DNA of 64,000 nucleotides from Exobacillus caeni. Lineage in GTDB: Bacteria > Bacillota > Bacilli > Bacillales > Guptibacillaceae. The notes under the pieces are model-generated. The model saw nothing but the letters and a program-made list of their open reading frames with translations. It did not search any database and had not been told where the DNA came from. The first letter of the stretch is position 1. The number at the start of each line of letters is the position of its first letter. Position numbers and translations under genes: made by a program. The stretch spans positions 62,001 through 126,000 of the forward strand of contig NZ_SWLG01000009.1 in the NCBI RefSeq assembly GCF_005747095.1, given 5' to 3'. Below are positions 43,185-51,562 of the stretch, one piece after another.

Positions 43185-44411
43185 ATGAAGTTAACCAGAA
43201 ATATTATCATCGGGTTAGTATTGGGTATCCTTGTTGGAATTATCTTGAATGCCTTTTTGCCTGATTTATTTGATCCGATAGATACTTATTTATTTGATCC
43301 AGTAGGGAAAATATTCTTAAACCTAATTAAAATGCTTGTTGTTCCGATCGTATTCTTTTCGATTGTGGTTGGAACGATGGGAATCAGTGATCCAAAAAAA
43401 CTTGGTCGCATGGGAGCGAAAACGATAACGTTCTTCCTGGTAACAACCACGGTCGCGATTTCCATTGCAATGGCGCTTGCCTTCATTGTAAAGCCTGGAG
43501 TCGAAGGAGCTATCAGCAACACGGGTGGCCAGGAGTTTAAAGCAGAAGAAGCTCCTCCGGTGATTGATACACTTCTGAATATCATACCGACGAATCCAGT
43601 AGCATCCCTCGTGGAAGGAAACATGCTGCAAATCATCGCCTTTGCGATTTTTATAGGACTGGCGCTAGCCATGCTCGGAGACAGGACAAAAGGGCTTGCG
43701 AACCTTTTTGAACAGGCGAATGACGTTATGATGTATCTTGTTCGTATCGTTATGCTGACTGCTCCGTTCGGTGCGTTCGCATTAATCGCATCTGCGGTCG
43801 GGGGACAGGGAAAAGAAGCTCTTGCTTCTCTTGCGATGTACTTTGTCGTTGTCCTTGCCGCGCTTTTAATCCACGCACTTGTCACATACAGCACGGCAGT
43901 GGCATTCCTTGGGAAGGTGAATCCTTTAACTTTCTTTAAAAAGTTTTCACCGGCGATGGCCGTAGCTTTTAGTACATCATCAAGTAGTGGTACACTTCCT
44001 GTTTCTATGAAAACGGCTCAGGAAAGATTAGGAATTTCAAAGCAGGTCAGCAGTTTCGTACAACCGCTTGGTGCCACGATCAACATGGACGGTACAGCGA
44101 TTATGCAGGGTGTCGCAACTGTCTTCATCGCACAGATTACCGGTACTGATCTATCTTTTACACAAATTATTACGGTAGTGGTGACAGCGACCGTAGCCAG
44201 TGTCGGTACTGCTGGGGTACCTGGTGTAGGGCTCATTATGCTTGCGATGGTATTGAAACAGGTAGGACTGCCGCTTGAACCGATCGGATTGATCTTAGCA
44301 GTAGACCGTCTGCTTGATATGACTCGAACTGCAGTCAATATTACCGGGGATGCAGCTTGTGCATTGTTTGTAAACCGTTCGGAAGCAGACCGTGCAGCTG
44401 CACAGGAATAG
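43185..44411 (+). CDS. Dicarboxylate/amino acid:cation symporter (DAACS/GltP family)
   Basis: A 408-residue glutamate/dicarboxylate transporter. It has the serine-rich hairpin FSTSSSSGTLPVSM, the Na-binding NMDGTAIMQGV motif and the C-terminal VDRLLDMTRTAVNITGDAA motif that contacts substrate carboxylates. About eight membrane segments are seen. The start ATG follows GAGAGGAGAAAG. Whether it prefers glutamate/aspartate or C4-dicarboxylates cannot be told by eye. It is monocistronic. Confidence 0.92.
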   Translation: MKLTRNIIIGLVLGILVGIILNAFLPDLFDPIDTYLFDPVGKIFLNLIKMLVVPIVFFSIVVGTMGISDPKKLGRMGAKTITFFLVTTTVAISIAMALAFIVKPGVEGAISNTGGQEFKAEEAPPVIDTLLNIIPTNPVASLVEGNMLQIIAFAIFIGLALAMLGDRTKGLANLFEQANDVMMYLVRIVMLTAPFGAFALIASAVGGQGKEALASLAMYFVVVLAALLIHALVTYSTAVAFLGKVNPLTFFKKFSPAMAVAFSTSSSSGTLPVSMKTAQERLGISKQVSSFVQPLGATINMDGTAIMQGVATVFIAQITGTDLSFTQIITVVVTATVASVGTAGVPGVGLIMLAMVLKQVGLPLEPIGLILAVDRLLDMTRTAVNITGDAACALFVNRSEADRAAAQE

Positions 44412-44436
44412 TTATAAATAATTTTTAAAGTAAGCC

Positions 44437-44470
44437 TGGCGTGCTGATTAAAATCGGCACGCCATTTTTG
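44437..44470 (+). terminator. Terminator after the symporter gene
   Basis: Perfect stem TGGCGTGC/GCACGCCA (44437-44444, 44457-44464), extended by GATT/AATC pairing, then TTTTTG. Confidence 0.85.
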
Positions 44471-44594
44471 TTTGAAGAAAAAATATAGAAATTATAGAAA
44501 AATCTGGTTACGAACAAAGCGGATTTTTGCTAACATATGATAAGGTTCTACTATTACTTTTATAAAGAAATTAAAGGAATGAGGATTTTAAGAA

Positions 44595-45476
44595 ATGACT
44601 GTGTTACACTCAATCCCATCGCTTGTTTGGTTTATTAGTTTTGCCGTACTTGGAATACCTTTAATAGTTGATGATGTATTTAAGTTAGACGAAGCATTAG
44701 TGGAGATGACCTGGTTTTTAACGCTTATTCCCACCTTGTTGCTTAGCTATTATGGAGGACTTCATCTCAGTATAGTGACCCTTATCTTTGTTGCGGTATT
44801 TCATAGTTTGTTTGAAGTAGTGGAAATTTTTATAGAACAAAATCCTCTTTATATTTCCATTTTTCTCACAAGTATCTTTTTACAAGTGCTGATCGGTCTA
44901 ACTGTTGGCGTTTTATCGAGTAAAGTAAAAGAAAAAGAAAGTCATCTTGAACGGCTTAATAAAGAGCTAGAAAAATTATCTTCAATTGATGAATTGACAG
45001 GTGTTTATAATCGAAGAGGGTTTTTGATGCTCAGCAGACAGGCTATCATAAGCAGTCCCGTCTCCAGCTGTTTATATTTAGATCTTGACGGATTTAAACA
45101 GGTGAATGACAAATATGGCCATGAAACTGGAGATGAATTATTAAAAAACGTTGCCAGGTTAATAAAAAGTTGTGTTCAGGAGGAGGACGTAGTCGGAAGA
45201 CTTGGTGGGGACGAATATGTTGTTTTTTTGAAAGATGGAGACGAAAACCGGGCAGTGCAGGTTGCTTCGCAAATTAAGAATGCTTTTTCAGAGGCGATAA
45301 TAATAAATAATGAAACGTGTACTGTTACTCCAAGCATAGGAATAGCTGGCTCACCTGCTGATGGGAAGAGTATTGAAGAACTCTTGTTAAACTCTGACTC
45401 GGCAATGTACAGGGCAAAAAAGCAGGGTAAGAATGGTTATTCAATTTATACAGAACCAGGTCTTTATACTGTTTAA
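44595..45476 (+). CDS. Membrane diguanylate cyclase (GGDEF)
   Basis: A 293-residue protein. The N-terminal 110 residues hold about four membrane helices (SLVWFISFAVLGIPLIVDD and others), then a coiled linker, then a GGDEF domain with DELTGVYNRRGF, LYLDLDGFKQVND, HETGDELL and the active-site RLGGDEYVVF (about residue 200). GGDEY is an accepted active variant. No I-site RxxD is obvious just upstream (sequence SCVQEEDVVGR). There is no EAL domain. It may feed c-di-GMP control of motility, a link that is inference. Confidence 0.93.
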   Translation: MTVLHSIPSLVWFISFAVLGIPLIVDDVFKLDEALVEMTWFLTLIPTLLLSYYGGLHLSIVTLIFVAVFHSLFEVVEIFIEQNPLYISIFLTSIFLQVLIGLTVGVLSSKVKEKESHLERLNKELEKLSSIDELTGVYNRRGFLMLSRQAIISSPVSSCLYLDLDGFKQVNDKYGHETGDELLKNVARLIKSCVQEEDVVGRLGGDEYVVFLKDGDENRAVQVASQIKNAFSEAIIINNETCTVTPSIGIAGSPADGKSIEELLLNSDSAMYRAKKQGKNGYSIYTEPGLYTV

Positions 45477-45536
45477 TCATGTCGGGTTTTTTAGGAATAG
45501 TCCCAGGGTAAGTTTTTCAAAATATAAAAATGCTAC

Positions 45537-45572
45537 AAGCGTGCCAAACAGTATTGTTTAGCCGCTTTTTTA
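45537..45572 (+). terminator. Candidate terminator after the GGDEF gene
   Basis: Interrupted stem AAGCG..CAAACA / TGTTTA..CGCTT followed by TTTTTT. Confidence 0.5.
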
Positions 45573-45759
45573 TATGGAAAAATTAGTGGCGGAACTTGTT
45601 CAAAAAATTAAATAGATACATTTTACGCTAAGTCTAGACACGGTTCGAGCTGATTTTGGAATTTTTTCCGACAAACATTTCCATTTAGAAGGTTTTCATA
45701 TTAGCTCGAAGAATATATAATAAGAGGATGAAATTCATGGAAGGAGTCCGCCCTCTAAA

Positions 45760-47049
45760 ATGCTTGAACTCTTGAATGAAGAAAAAGTATTTAAAGATCC
45801 CGTACACCGATATGTCCATGTAAAGTACAAGCTGATCTGGGATCTGATCGGCACAAAAGAATTCCAAAGGCTGCGCCGCATACGCCAGCTTGGAACAACA
45901 TATTTAACATTTCACGGAGCTGAACATAGCCGTTTCAGCCACTCTCTTGGGGTGTATGAAATTGTACGCCGGATCGTGGACCTTTTCGAGGGGCGCAAAG
46001 AGTGGGACGACAAAAATCGGATGCTTAGCCTCTGTGCAGCGCTTCTGCATGATGTTGGTCACGGACCTTTTTCACATTCGTTTGAAAAAGTGTTTGATCT
46101 TGATCATGAAGATTTCACCAGGGAAATTATTCTTGGAGAAACAGAAGTCAATCAGGTTCTTCGTCAAGTTGATCAAGATTTTCCGAGACAAGTGGCGGAT
46201 GTTATTGCTAAGACCCATGATAACAAATTAGTCGTTAGTTTAATTTCAAGCCAGATTGATGCTGATCGCATGGATTACCTGTTAAGGGATGCCTATTTTA
46301 CTGGAGTAAGCTATGGCCAGTTTGATATCGAACGAATCCTGCGAGTGATGCGCCCGACAGAGGACCAGGTCGTTATAAAGGCAAGCGGCATGCATGCGGT
46401 GGAAGATTATATCATGAGCCGCTATCAAATGTACTGGCAGGTATATTTCCACCCGGTGACACGGAGTGCCGAGGTTATTCTAAGTAAGGTTCTCCATCGT
46501 GCAAAGCACTTATATAAAAAGGGGTATAAGTTTAAGCTTAAGCCTGTCCATTTTTATTCTCTTTTTATGGAAAACGTCAGCCTGGCAGATTATTTGCGCC
46601 TTGATGAATCAGTGGCGATGTATTATTTCCAGCTCTGGCAGGATGAAGAAGATACGATTTTAAGAGATTTGTGCAGAAGGTTTATGAATCGCCAGCTGTT
46701 TAAATACATCGAGTTTAATCCGATGGTACAGTTGAAGGACTGGCGCAGGCTTTCCGATCTTTTTGAGGAAGCTGGAATTGACCCGAACTATTATTTGGAG
46801 GTTGATTCGTCCTCCGACCTGCCGTACGACTTTTACAGGCCGGGGGAAGAGGAAGAGCGCTTGCCGATCCATTTGCTTATGCCGAACGGAGAACTAAGAG
46901 AGTTATCCCGAGAATCCGATGTTGTTGAGGCGATTTCCGGCAAAAAGCGGACTGATCATAAACTTTATTTTCCGGCAGATATGATCAACGACTTGTCCAG
47001 CCATCGCAAAGCGAAAGAAAAAATCAAAGAAATATTACACTTAAAATAA
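45760..47049 (+). CDS. ywfO: HD-domain phosphohydrolase YwfO
   Basis: A 429-residue HD-superfamily protein related to dNTP triphosphohydrolases. Metal motifs are GAEHSRFSHSLGVYE and ALLHDVGHGPFSHSFE, followed by SSQIDADRMDYLLRDAYFTG. ATG 45760 lies 13 bases from GGAAGGAG, slightly long. The likely reaction is hydrolysis of dNTPs to nucleosides and triphosphate, by analogy with the family. ywgA follows, as in B. subtilis. Confidence 0.92.
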   Translation: MLELLNEEKVFKDPVHRYVHVKYKLIWDLIGTKEFQRLRRIRQLGTTYLTFHGAEHSRFSHSLGVYEIVRRIVDLFEGRKEWDDKNRMLSLCAALLHDVGHGPFSHSFEKVFDLDHEDFTREIILGETEVNQVLRQVDQDFPRQVADVIAKTHDNKLVVSLISSQIDADRMDYLLRDAYFTGVSYGQFDIERILRVMRPTEDQVVIKASGMHAVEDYIMSRYQMYWQVYFHPVTRSAEVILSKVLHRAKHLYKKGYKFKLKPVHFYSLFMENVSLADYLRLDESVAMYYFQLWQDEEDTILRDLCRRFMNRQLFKYIEFNPMVQLKDWRRLSDLFEEAGIDPNYYLEVDSSSDLPYDFYRPGEEEERLPIHLLMPNGELRELSRESDVVEAISGKKRTDHKLYFPADMINDLSSHRKAKEKIKEILHLK

Positions 47050-47195
47050 ATGGTTCAAAAAGTGATAGAGAGGGTAATACGACATTTAAATGGCTTTATT
47101 TTTTACTTGATACATAAAGGCAGGTCGTGGACCGCTGAACAATCACGAAAACTTTTTGACCAACCTGTCAATAGAATAAATGGGAGGGGTACAGG

Positions 47196-47702
47196 TTGCT
47201 TGAAGATCACGCCAAAGTTATTAGTTTGTTAAAAGAAGCAGGCGAAATAATTGGACGTAAGAAGCTGCAGAAAATCGTTTATATTTGCAAAAAGCTACAG
47301 TTTCCTTTTAATGAACGCTACCAATTTCATTTTTACGGACCTTATTCAGAGGAATTAACGCTTCGAGTAGAAGAGCTTTGCAATTTAGGGCTTGTGAATG
47401 AAGTGAAAGAAAGCAAGGGAGGCTATTATCAGTACCGTTATACAATCACAGAAGAAGGGGAAGGTTTCCTTGGCCATTATGATTTGGAGATGCCTTATCT
47501 GAACAAATGTATCTGTGAGATGAATGGACAAAGTTCGCGCTTTCTGGAGTTAGTTTCCACGGTTCTTTATTTTGATTCCTTGCCTAAAGAAGAAGTAAAG
47601 GAAAAAGTTTTTACCATTAAGCGAAAGCAAAATTATACAGAAGAAGAGATTGAAGAGGCTTATGGTTACATCGAAAGATTGAACAAACATCTTGAAGCCT
47701 AA
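47196..47702 (+). CDS. ywgA: YwgA-family protein
   Basis: A 168-residue protein starting at TTG 47196 behind GGGAGGGG. The N-terminus GRKKLQKIVYICKKLQFPF and FHFYGPYSEELTLRVEELCN is reminiscent of the Panacea/SocA-type fold that occurs in some antitoxin and chaperone proteins; this similarity is my impression only. The function is unknown. The gap from 47050 to 47195 holds no convincing gene. Confidence 0.87.
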   Translation: MLEDHAKVISLLKEAGEIIGRKKLQKIVYICKKLQFPFNERYQFHFYGPYSEELTLRVEELCNLGLVNEVKESKGGYYQYRYTITEEGEGFLGHYDLEMPYLNKCICEMNGQSSRFLELVSTVLYFDSLPKEEVKEKVFTIKRKQNYTEEEIEEAYGYIERLNKHLEA

Positions 47703-47710
47703 AGCTTAGA

Positions 47711-47745
47711 AAAAGGGATTGCTACCGGTCAGCAATCCCTTTTCT
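47711..47745. terminator. Bidirectional terminator
   Basis: Perfect 13-bp stem AAAAGGGATTGCT/AGCAATCCCTTTT (47711-47723, 47731-47743) between convergent genes. Confidence 0.88.
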
Positions 47746-47752
47746 TATGAGC

Positions 47753-48190
47753 TTAATGGTAAGTTGGCAGATTAGAATCCCTTGAATGCGCTTTTTCCGT
47801 AAATGAAAAATCCACTTTTTCTAGAATCACGCCTGCTGCAATGGTTAGCAGCATCATCAAACCTGACACGATAAGTACTTTTATGTACGGAAAAACAAGC
47901 GATTTAAGATCCGGGCTTGAGCCTAATTGGAGCATCATTAGCGTCGCACTTACTGAAATATGAAAAAACAGTCCGCTCAGAACTCCAATAACTGCCCTCT
48001 GGTAAATCAATTCCTCTCTCCAGTATAAAGCTCCGAGAACATAGAGCCCGATTGTAACAAGAAGGACGAGAAAAGCAGTAACCCAGGAAAAAGCGTGAAA
48101 TGCTGTTACATGAAATAGGGTATACACAAGATAACCGATAAGTCCAAGTACAATTCCTAACAGGTAAGGAGAGATTAAAATCTTTTTCAT
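47753..48190 (-). CDS. Unknown four-helix membrane protein
   Basis: A 145-residue protein with four predicted membrane helices (YLLGIVLGLIGYLVYTLFHV, FSWVTAFLVLLVTIGLYVLG, GLFFHISVSATLMMLQLG and VLIVSGLMMLLTIAAGVILE). It starts with MKKILISPY behind GGAGCG. I do not recognise a family. It is monocistronic and convergent with ywgA. Confidence 0.78.
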   Translation of the reverse strand: MKKILISPYLLGIVLGLIGYLVYTLFHVTAFHAFSWVTAFLVLLVTIGLYVLGALYWREELIYQRAVIGVLSGLFFHISVSATLMMLQLGSSPDLKSLVFPYIKVLIVSGLMMLLTIAAGVILEKVDFSFTEKAHSRDSNLPTYH

Positions 48191-48393
48191 GTGATTCGCT
48201 CCTTTCTCACAGGTCGGCTGTATATGTAAAATACACTCCTTATAGCTCTATTCCTTCTTTACGTGAATTATAATCGTCTTTTTTGCCAAAATTGGTATAT
48301 TATTACTGAATATGTTTGGGAGAAAGTGCCCAGTGAATAGATTAAGCATTGCAGGCTGAAACTAAAGATAACAAAGGAAGGTGGGTGAGCGAG

Positions 48394-48630
48394 ATGAAGG
48401 AAGAGAATATAGAGAAACAATATGAAAATTTAAAGAAGGAAGGTGTACCTTCCTCAGCCTTAAACGATGCAATAAACAGCGGATTCGAGGCTTACCCCGG
48501 CCACCTGGAATCAACCATGGGAGATGATGACGCACTAACCTCATTCGAAGAAAGCATCGTAGAACATTCCCTGGACGGAAAAACCTGGAACTCAAATCGA
48601 AAAAACGAAGAAGGATCTAAAGAAGAATAA
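48394..48630 (+). CDS. Unknown small acidic protein
   Basis: A 78-residue highly charged, glutamate-rich protein (MKEENIEKQYENLKKEGVPS) with no Cys and no membrane segment. ATG 48394 follows GGAAGGTGG by eight bases. A strong terminator follows, which supports a real gene. I do not recognise its family. Confidence 0.7.
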   Translation: MKEENIEKQYENLKKEGVPSSALNDAINSGFEAYPGHLESTMGDDDALTSFEESIVEHSLDGKTWNSNRKNEEGSKEE

Positions 48631-48632
48631 AA

Positions 48633-48665
48633 AATAAGCCCTCATCATCAGAGGGCTTATTATAA
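48633..48665. terminator. Terminator after the small acidic gene
   Basis: Perfect 11-bp stem AATAAGCCCTC/GAGGGCTTATT (48633-48643, 48651-48661) with AT-rich flanks on both sides, so possibly bidirectional. Confidence 0.8.
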
Positions 48666-48689
48666 TGATATGGAATTTATTTGTAGAAG

Positions 48690-48719
48690 TTATCCACATT
48701 TTCCGTGGGGTCAGACCCC
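48690..48719. repeat. DnaA-box/palindrome repeat, copy A
   Basis: TTATCCACA (48690-48698), 8 bp, then GGGGTCAGACCCC (48707-48719). It abuts the stop codon of the purine permease gene. The same arrangement with the same spacing occurs at 51192 and 61087. Confidence 0.85.
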
Positions 48720-50033
48720 TTAAGCATGTGGCAGGAATGCGAGCTGGTAGAAAAATAAGACTGCGAACAGGTAAAGGAGTGGATGTACTTCACGCCATTT
48801 TCCTTTCACAACTTTCAACAACGGATAAGTGATGAATCCGAGTGCGATACCTGTTGCAATGCTCGATGTGAGCGGCATGCTTAGGATGATTAAAAATGCC
48901 GGGAACGCTTCATCAAACTCGCTCCAGTCAATTTTCCCCACTGCGCCGATCATCAAGCTTCCGACAATAATAAGCGTCGGGGCAGTAATAGCGGAAAGGC
49001 CTGAAACGGCACCGACTAGCGGTCCAAAGAACATCGAAACAAGAAACAGAATAGCTACGACAACTGAGGTAAGGCCAGTGCGCCCTCCTGTTGCAACACC
49101 GGAAGAAGACTCGATATAAGCACTTGTCGGACTCGTGCCAAAAATCGCTCCAACCGTAGTAGCGACAGAATCAGCCAGCAGTGCCTGTCTTGCCCGGGGC
49201 ATTTTCTTTCCTTTCATCAATCCTGCCTGTTCAGCGACACCTACCATCGTTCCTGTTGTATCAAACAATGTCACAAGTAAGAATGAAAAGACAACCGCGT
49301 ATAGACCGTACTGTATCATATCTGTAAAAGCCATAATCGGATTCCCGAAGATAAACCACTCAGGAGCTCCAGGAGCTTCGACCACCCCTGTAATTTTTAA
49401 CTGCCCGGTAAAAATAGCAATGATTCCTGTAGCGATCATTCCGAAAAACAGGGCGCCATGAACATTTAGGACCATTAGAACGAGGGTGATCGCAAGACCG
49501 ACCAGAGCCAGCAGCACTGGAGGAGAATGAAGATCTCCGAGTCCAACCAGGTTTTCCTCATGTGCCACGATAATCCCAGTCATTCGTAAACCGATGAATG
49601 CGATGAACAAGCCTATTCCGGCTGTAATGCCAAGCTTTAAATTGACAGGGATCGCTTCGATCAGTTTCTCCCTGAATGGTGTTAACGATAAAATAACAAA
49701 CAAAATACCGGCGATAAAGACAGCGCCAAAAGCGACCTGGTAGGAAACATCCGCCTGTCCTCCTACAACAGAAAATGCAAAGTACGCGTTAAGGCCCATG
49801 CCGGGAGCAATGGCAATGGGGTAGTTTGCAAACAGTCCCATCCAGAGAGTTCCTACAACCGCAGCGATAATAGTAGCCATGAACACTGTTTCAAACGGCA
49901 CGCCAGTAGAAGATAATATAATAGGATTAACGATTACAATGTATACCATTGTTAAGAACGTCGTGACCCCTGCAAGTAATTCCGTTTTAAGATTTGTTCC
50001 GTTCTGTTCCAGTTTAAAAAATTTTGATAACAT
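48720..50033 (-). CDS. NCS2 purine permease (PbuG/PbuO-like, guanine/hypoxanthine)
   Basis: A 437-residue AzgA-type nucleobase transporter with 12-14 membrane segments. Motifs are GVTTFLTMVYIVIVNPIILS, IAIAPGMGLNAYFAF, VTLFDTTGTMVGVAEQAGL and TSPTSAYIESSSGVATGGRT. A promoter and two candidate PurR boxes lie upstream. The leader between promoter and start codon is too short for a purine riboswitch, in contrast to B. subtilis pbuG. Confidence 0.92.
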   Translation of the reverse strand: MLSKFFKLEQNGTNLKTELLAGVTTFLTMVYIVIVNPIILSSTGVPFETVFMATIIAAVVGTLWMGLFANYPIAIAPGMGLNAYFAFSVVGGQADVSYQVAFGAVFIAGILFVILSLTPFREKLIEAIPVNLKLGITAGIGLFIAFIGLRMTGIIVAHEENLVGLGDLHSPPVLLALVGLAITLVLMVLNVHGALFFGMIATGIIAIFTGQLKITGVVEAPGAPEWFIFGNPIMAFTDMIQYGLYAVVFSFLLVTLFDTTGTMVGVAEQAGLMKGKKMPRARQALLADSVATTVGAIFGTSPTSAYIESSSGVATGGRTGLTSVVVAILFLVSMFFGPLVGAVSGLSAITAPTLIIVGSLMIGAVGKIDWSEFDEAFPAFLIILSMPLTSSIATGIALGFITYPLLKVVKGKWREVHPLLYLFAVLFFYQLAFLPHA

Positions 50034-50048
50034 GATGAGACCTCCAAA

Positions 50049-50091
50049 AAGACGAACGTTTTTTCAATCCGTTATCTATATTATTCGTTTT
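50049..50091 (-). promoter_or_regulatory. Candidate PurR boxes upstream of the purine permease
   Basis: On the minus strand AAAACGAATAAT (50080-50091) and AACGTTCGTCTT (50049-50060) approximate the PurBox and its inverted partner, with one and two mismatches. The spacing is somewhat longer than the usual tandem arrangement. Confidence 0.35.
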
Positions 50092-50106
50092 ATTTTCCGA
50101 TTGCAA
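50078..50106 (-). promoter_or_regulatory. Sigma-A promoter of the purine permease
   Basis: TTGCAA (50101-50106), 17-bp spacer, TAATAT (50078-50083) read on the minus strand, overlapping the upstream PurBox candidate. Confidence 0.5.
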
Positions 50107-50255
50107 GGGTTGACTAATAATCGATTTGAATTTTTTCCCTGTTACAGTTGATTCATTCCGTCCAGATAACTTAGGCAGTTCTGGAAGATGAATGAGTAAG
50201 GTTGCATATGATAAAATAATCAGTAGGCAATAATGGCGAAGGAGGTTTGATTGGT

Positions 50256-50783
50256 TTGGCTAATGAAGAAAGTAAAAAGAAGAAAAAAGGGCCGACTGGA
50301 TTTAATATTTTAAGTGGTGATTCGACTTCCGGGCATGGTGGTTACGGTGTCGGTACGATCAGCCTTGATAATATATCTCCTGTCATAATCGATCCAGAGA
50401 ATAATGAGATTTTTGTTGATATGGGTGCCCTTCATGCTAGAAGCGCGATAGAAAAACGCATAAAGTTAGTTAAAAATGGCCGGGAAGAGGTTCCGGACGG
50501 ACGGACATGCTGGATTGTCTGGGTTACCGTTAACCGTGTCGATGAAGGCCCTTATTACCATGGGGTCGGAGAGGCTGAGTTCTTTGTGGATTCAGAAGCG
50601 CGCCGGGCATGGAAGAGCATGCCTGAGCATGTGAACAACATGGACAAGTCGATGAAAGGCAAAGTGGTATTGGATCGAATGGATGAGAAATCGAAGAAAA
50701 TGCTAAAGGAATACCTGATCGGTTTTGATGAATCCATGTGGAATCGCTCAAGTCAAGAGTTACATGAGGCACTTGACGTATAA
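50256..50783 (+). CDS. ywhD: YwhD-family protein
   Basis: A 175-residue soluble protein. I chose TTG 50256, ten bases from GGAGG, over TTG 50247, which overlaps it. Conserved stretches are GPTGFNILSGDSTSGHGGYG, DMGALHARSAIEKRIKLVKN and DGRTCWIVWVTVNRVDEGPY. It lies upstream of pbpG as in B. subtilis. The function is unknown. Confidence 0.9.
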   Translation: MANEESKKKKKGPTGFNILSGDSTSGHGGYGVGTISLDNISPVIIDPENNEIFVDMGALHARSAIEKRIKLVKNGREEVPDGRTCWIVWVTVNRVDEGPYYHGVGEAEFFVDSEARRAWKSMPEHVNNMDKSMKGKVVLDRMDEKSKKMLKEYLIGFDESMWNRSSQELHEALDV

Positions 50784-50891
50784 AAGTGATATTTTGAATG
50801 TTTTTTGAACATTTGTGCAAAAAACTTGAGGTTTTTGGAAAGTAAACATAAACTTATTTTACACACACACAACATATAACTAGGACACAAA

Positions 50892-50931
50892 ACAGCCCGG
50901 GGTCGCTTATGCACTCCGGATTGTTTTGTTT
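50892..50931 (+). terminator. Candidate terminator after ywhD
   Basis: Imperfect stem ACAGCCCGG with CCGGATTGT, followed by TTTGTTTT. Confidence 0.45.
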
Positions 50932-50956
50932 TATCGGGGAAAGAGAGGCATTTTTT

Positions 50957-51085
50957 CTCTCCCCAGGGCGCACATTTGGGCTCTTAGCTTCTTACATGCG
51001 AGCATGACGCAGCTAAGAGCCCAAATGCACTTGTCGCTTGCGCTCCTGCAAAATAGATTCGGTAATCTATTTTTAAGGGGAGAGC
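50957..51085 (+). repeat. Nested-hairpin element, copy 2
   Basis: Outer perfect inverted repeat CTCTCCCC (50957-50964) / GGGGAGAG (51077-51084). Inside is a perfect 17-bp stem, 50973-50989 with 51011-51027, capped by TCTTACATGCGAGCATGACGC (50990-51010), itself with a CATGC/GCATG stem. A third hairpin, AAAATAGATT/AATCTATTTT (51050-51059, 51064-51073), sits before the right outer arm. It fills the centre of the gene-free stretch 50784-51243. Confidence 0.85.
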
Positions 51086-51191
51086 AAAGATGTGTCGCGT
51101 TGTGGTCCTATTTTTATATAGCAAAAACGGAGAAGTATTTAACATATTCCTAAAATAACTGTAAGCTTAGGAGAGAGATTGTACATAAAAG

Positions 51192-51221
51192 TTATCCACA
51201 TTTTTAGTGGGGTCAGACCCC
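51192..51221. repeat. DnaA-box/palindrome repeat, copy B
   Basis: TTATCCACA (51192-51200), 8 bp, GGGGTCAGACCCC (51209-51221), just upstream of the ribosome site of the DUF2164 gene. Confidence 0.85.
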
Positions 51222-51243
51222 CGGCTAAGAGGAGGTTTATAAG

Positions 51244-51504
51244 ATGATGGGAATGAAGTTGCCGAAGGAGCAGCGGGAGCAGGCTGTGGCTAAGATCCAG
51301 CAGTATTTTTATGAGGAGCGTTCGGAGGAGATCGGCGAGTTGGCCGCAGGGTTGGTTTTTGATTTTGTGATGAAGGAGATCGGCCCTTACTTTTACAACA
51401 AAGGTGTGAAAGATGCTAGGGACATGCTTGAGCAAAAGATCATGAACCTTGATGAAGACCTGGCCTCACTCGAGCGTCCGCTTGATATGTTTCGCCGCAG
51501 ATAA
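51244..51504 (+). CDS. DUF2164-family protein
   Basis: An 86-residue helical protein. The family core is QAVAKIQQYFYEERSEEIGE, then AAGLVFDFVMKEIGPYFYNK and GVKDARDMLEQKI. ATG 51244 or 51247 follows AGGAGG. The function is unknown. It converges with pbpG on a shared terminator. Confidence 0.85.
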   Translation: MMGMKLPKEQREQAVAKIQQYFYEERSEEIGELAAGLVFDFVMKEIGPYFYNKGVKDARDMLEQKIMNLDEDLASLERPLDMFRRR

Positions 51505-51530
51505 ACTCCTATAGATATTTCGCACAAAGA

Positions 51531-51562
51531 CAGCGCCTGCTCGATTGCAGGCGCTGTTTATT
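51531..51562. terminator. Bidirectional terminator
   Basis: Perfect 10-bp stem CAGCGCCTGC/GCAGGCGCTG (51531-51540, 51547-51556), then TTTATTT; shared by the DUF2164 gene and pbpG. Confidence 0.82.

Noticed and set aside
47050-47232. A 60-codon plus-strand frame between ywfO and ywgA
   Set aside because: No ribosome site; it overlaps the start of ywgA and has no protein-like composition.
48690-48698. TTATCCACA as evidence of a replication origin
   Set aside because: The boxes are single, kilobases apart and not clustered; no dnaA, dnaN or AT-rich unwinding element is nearby.
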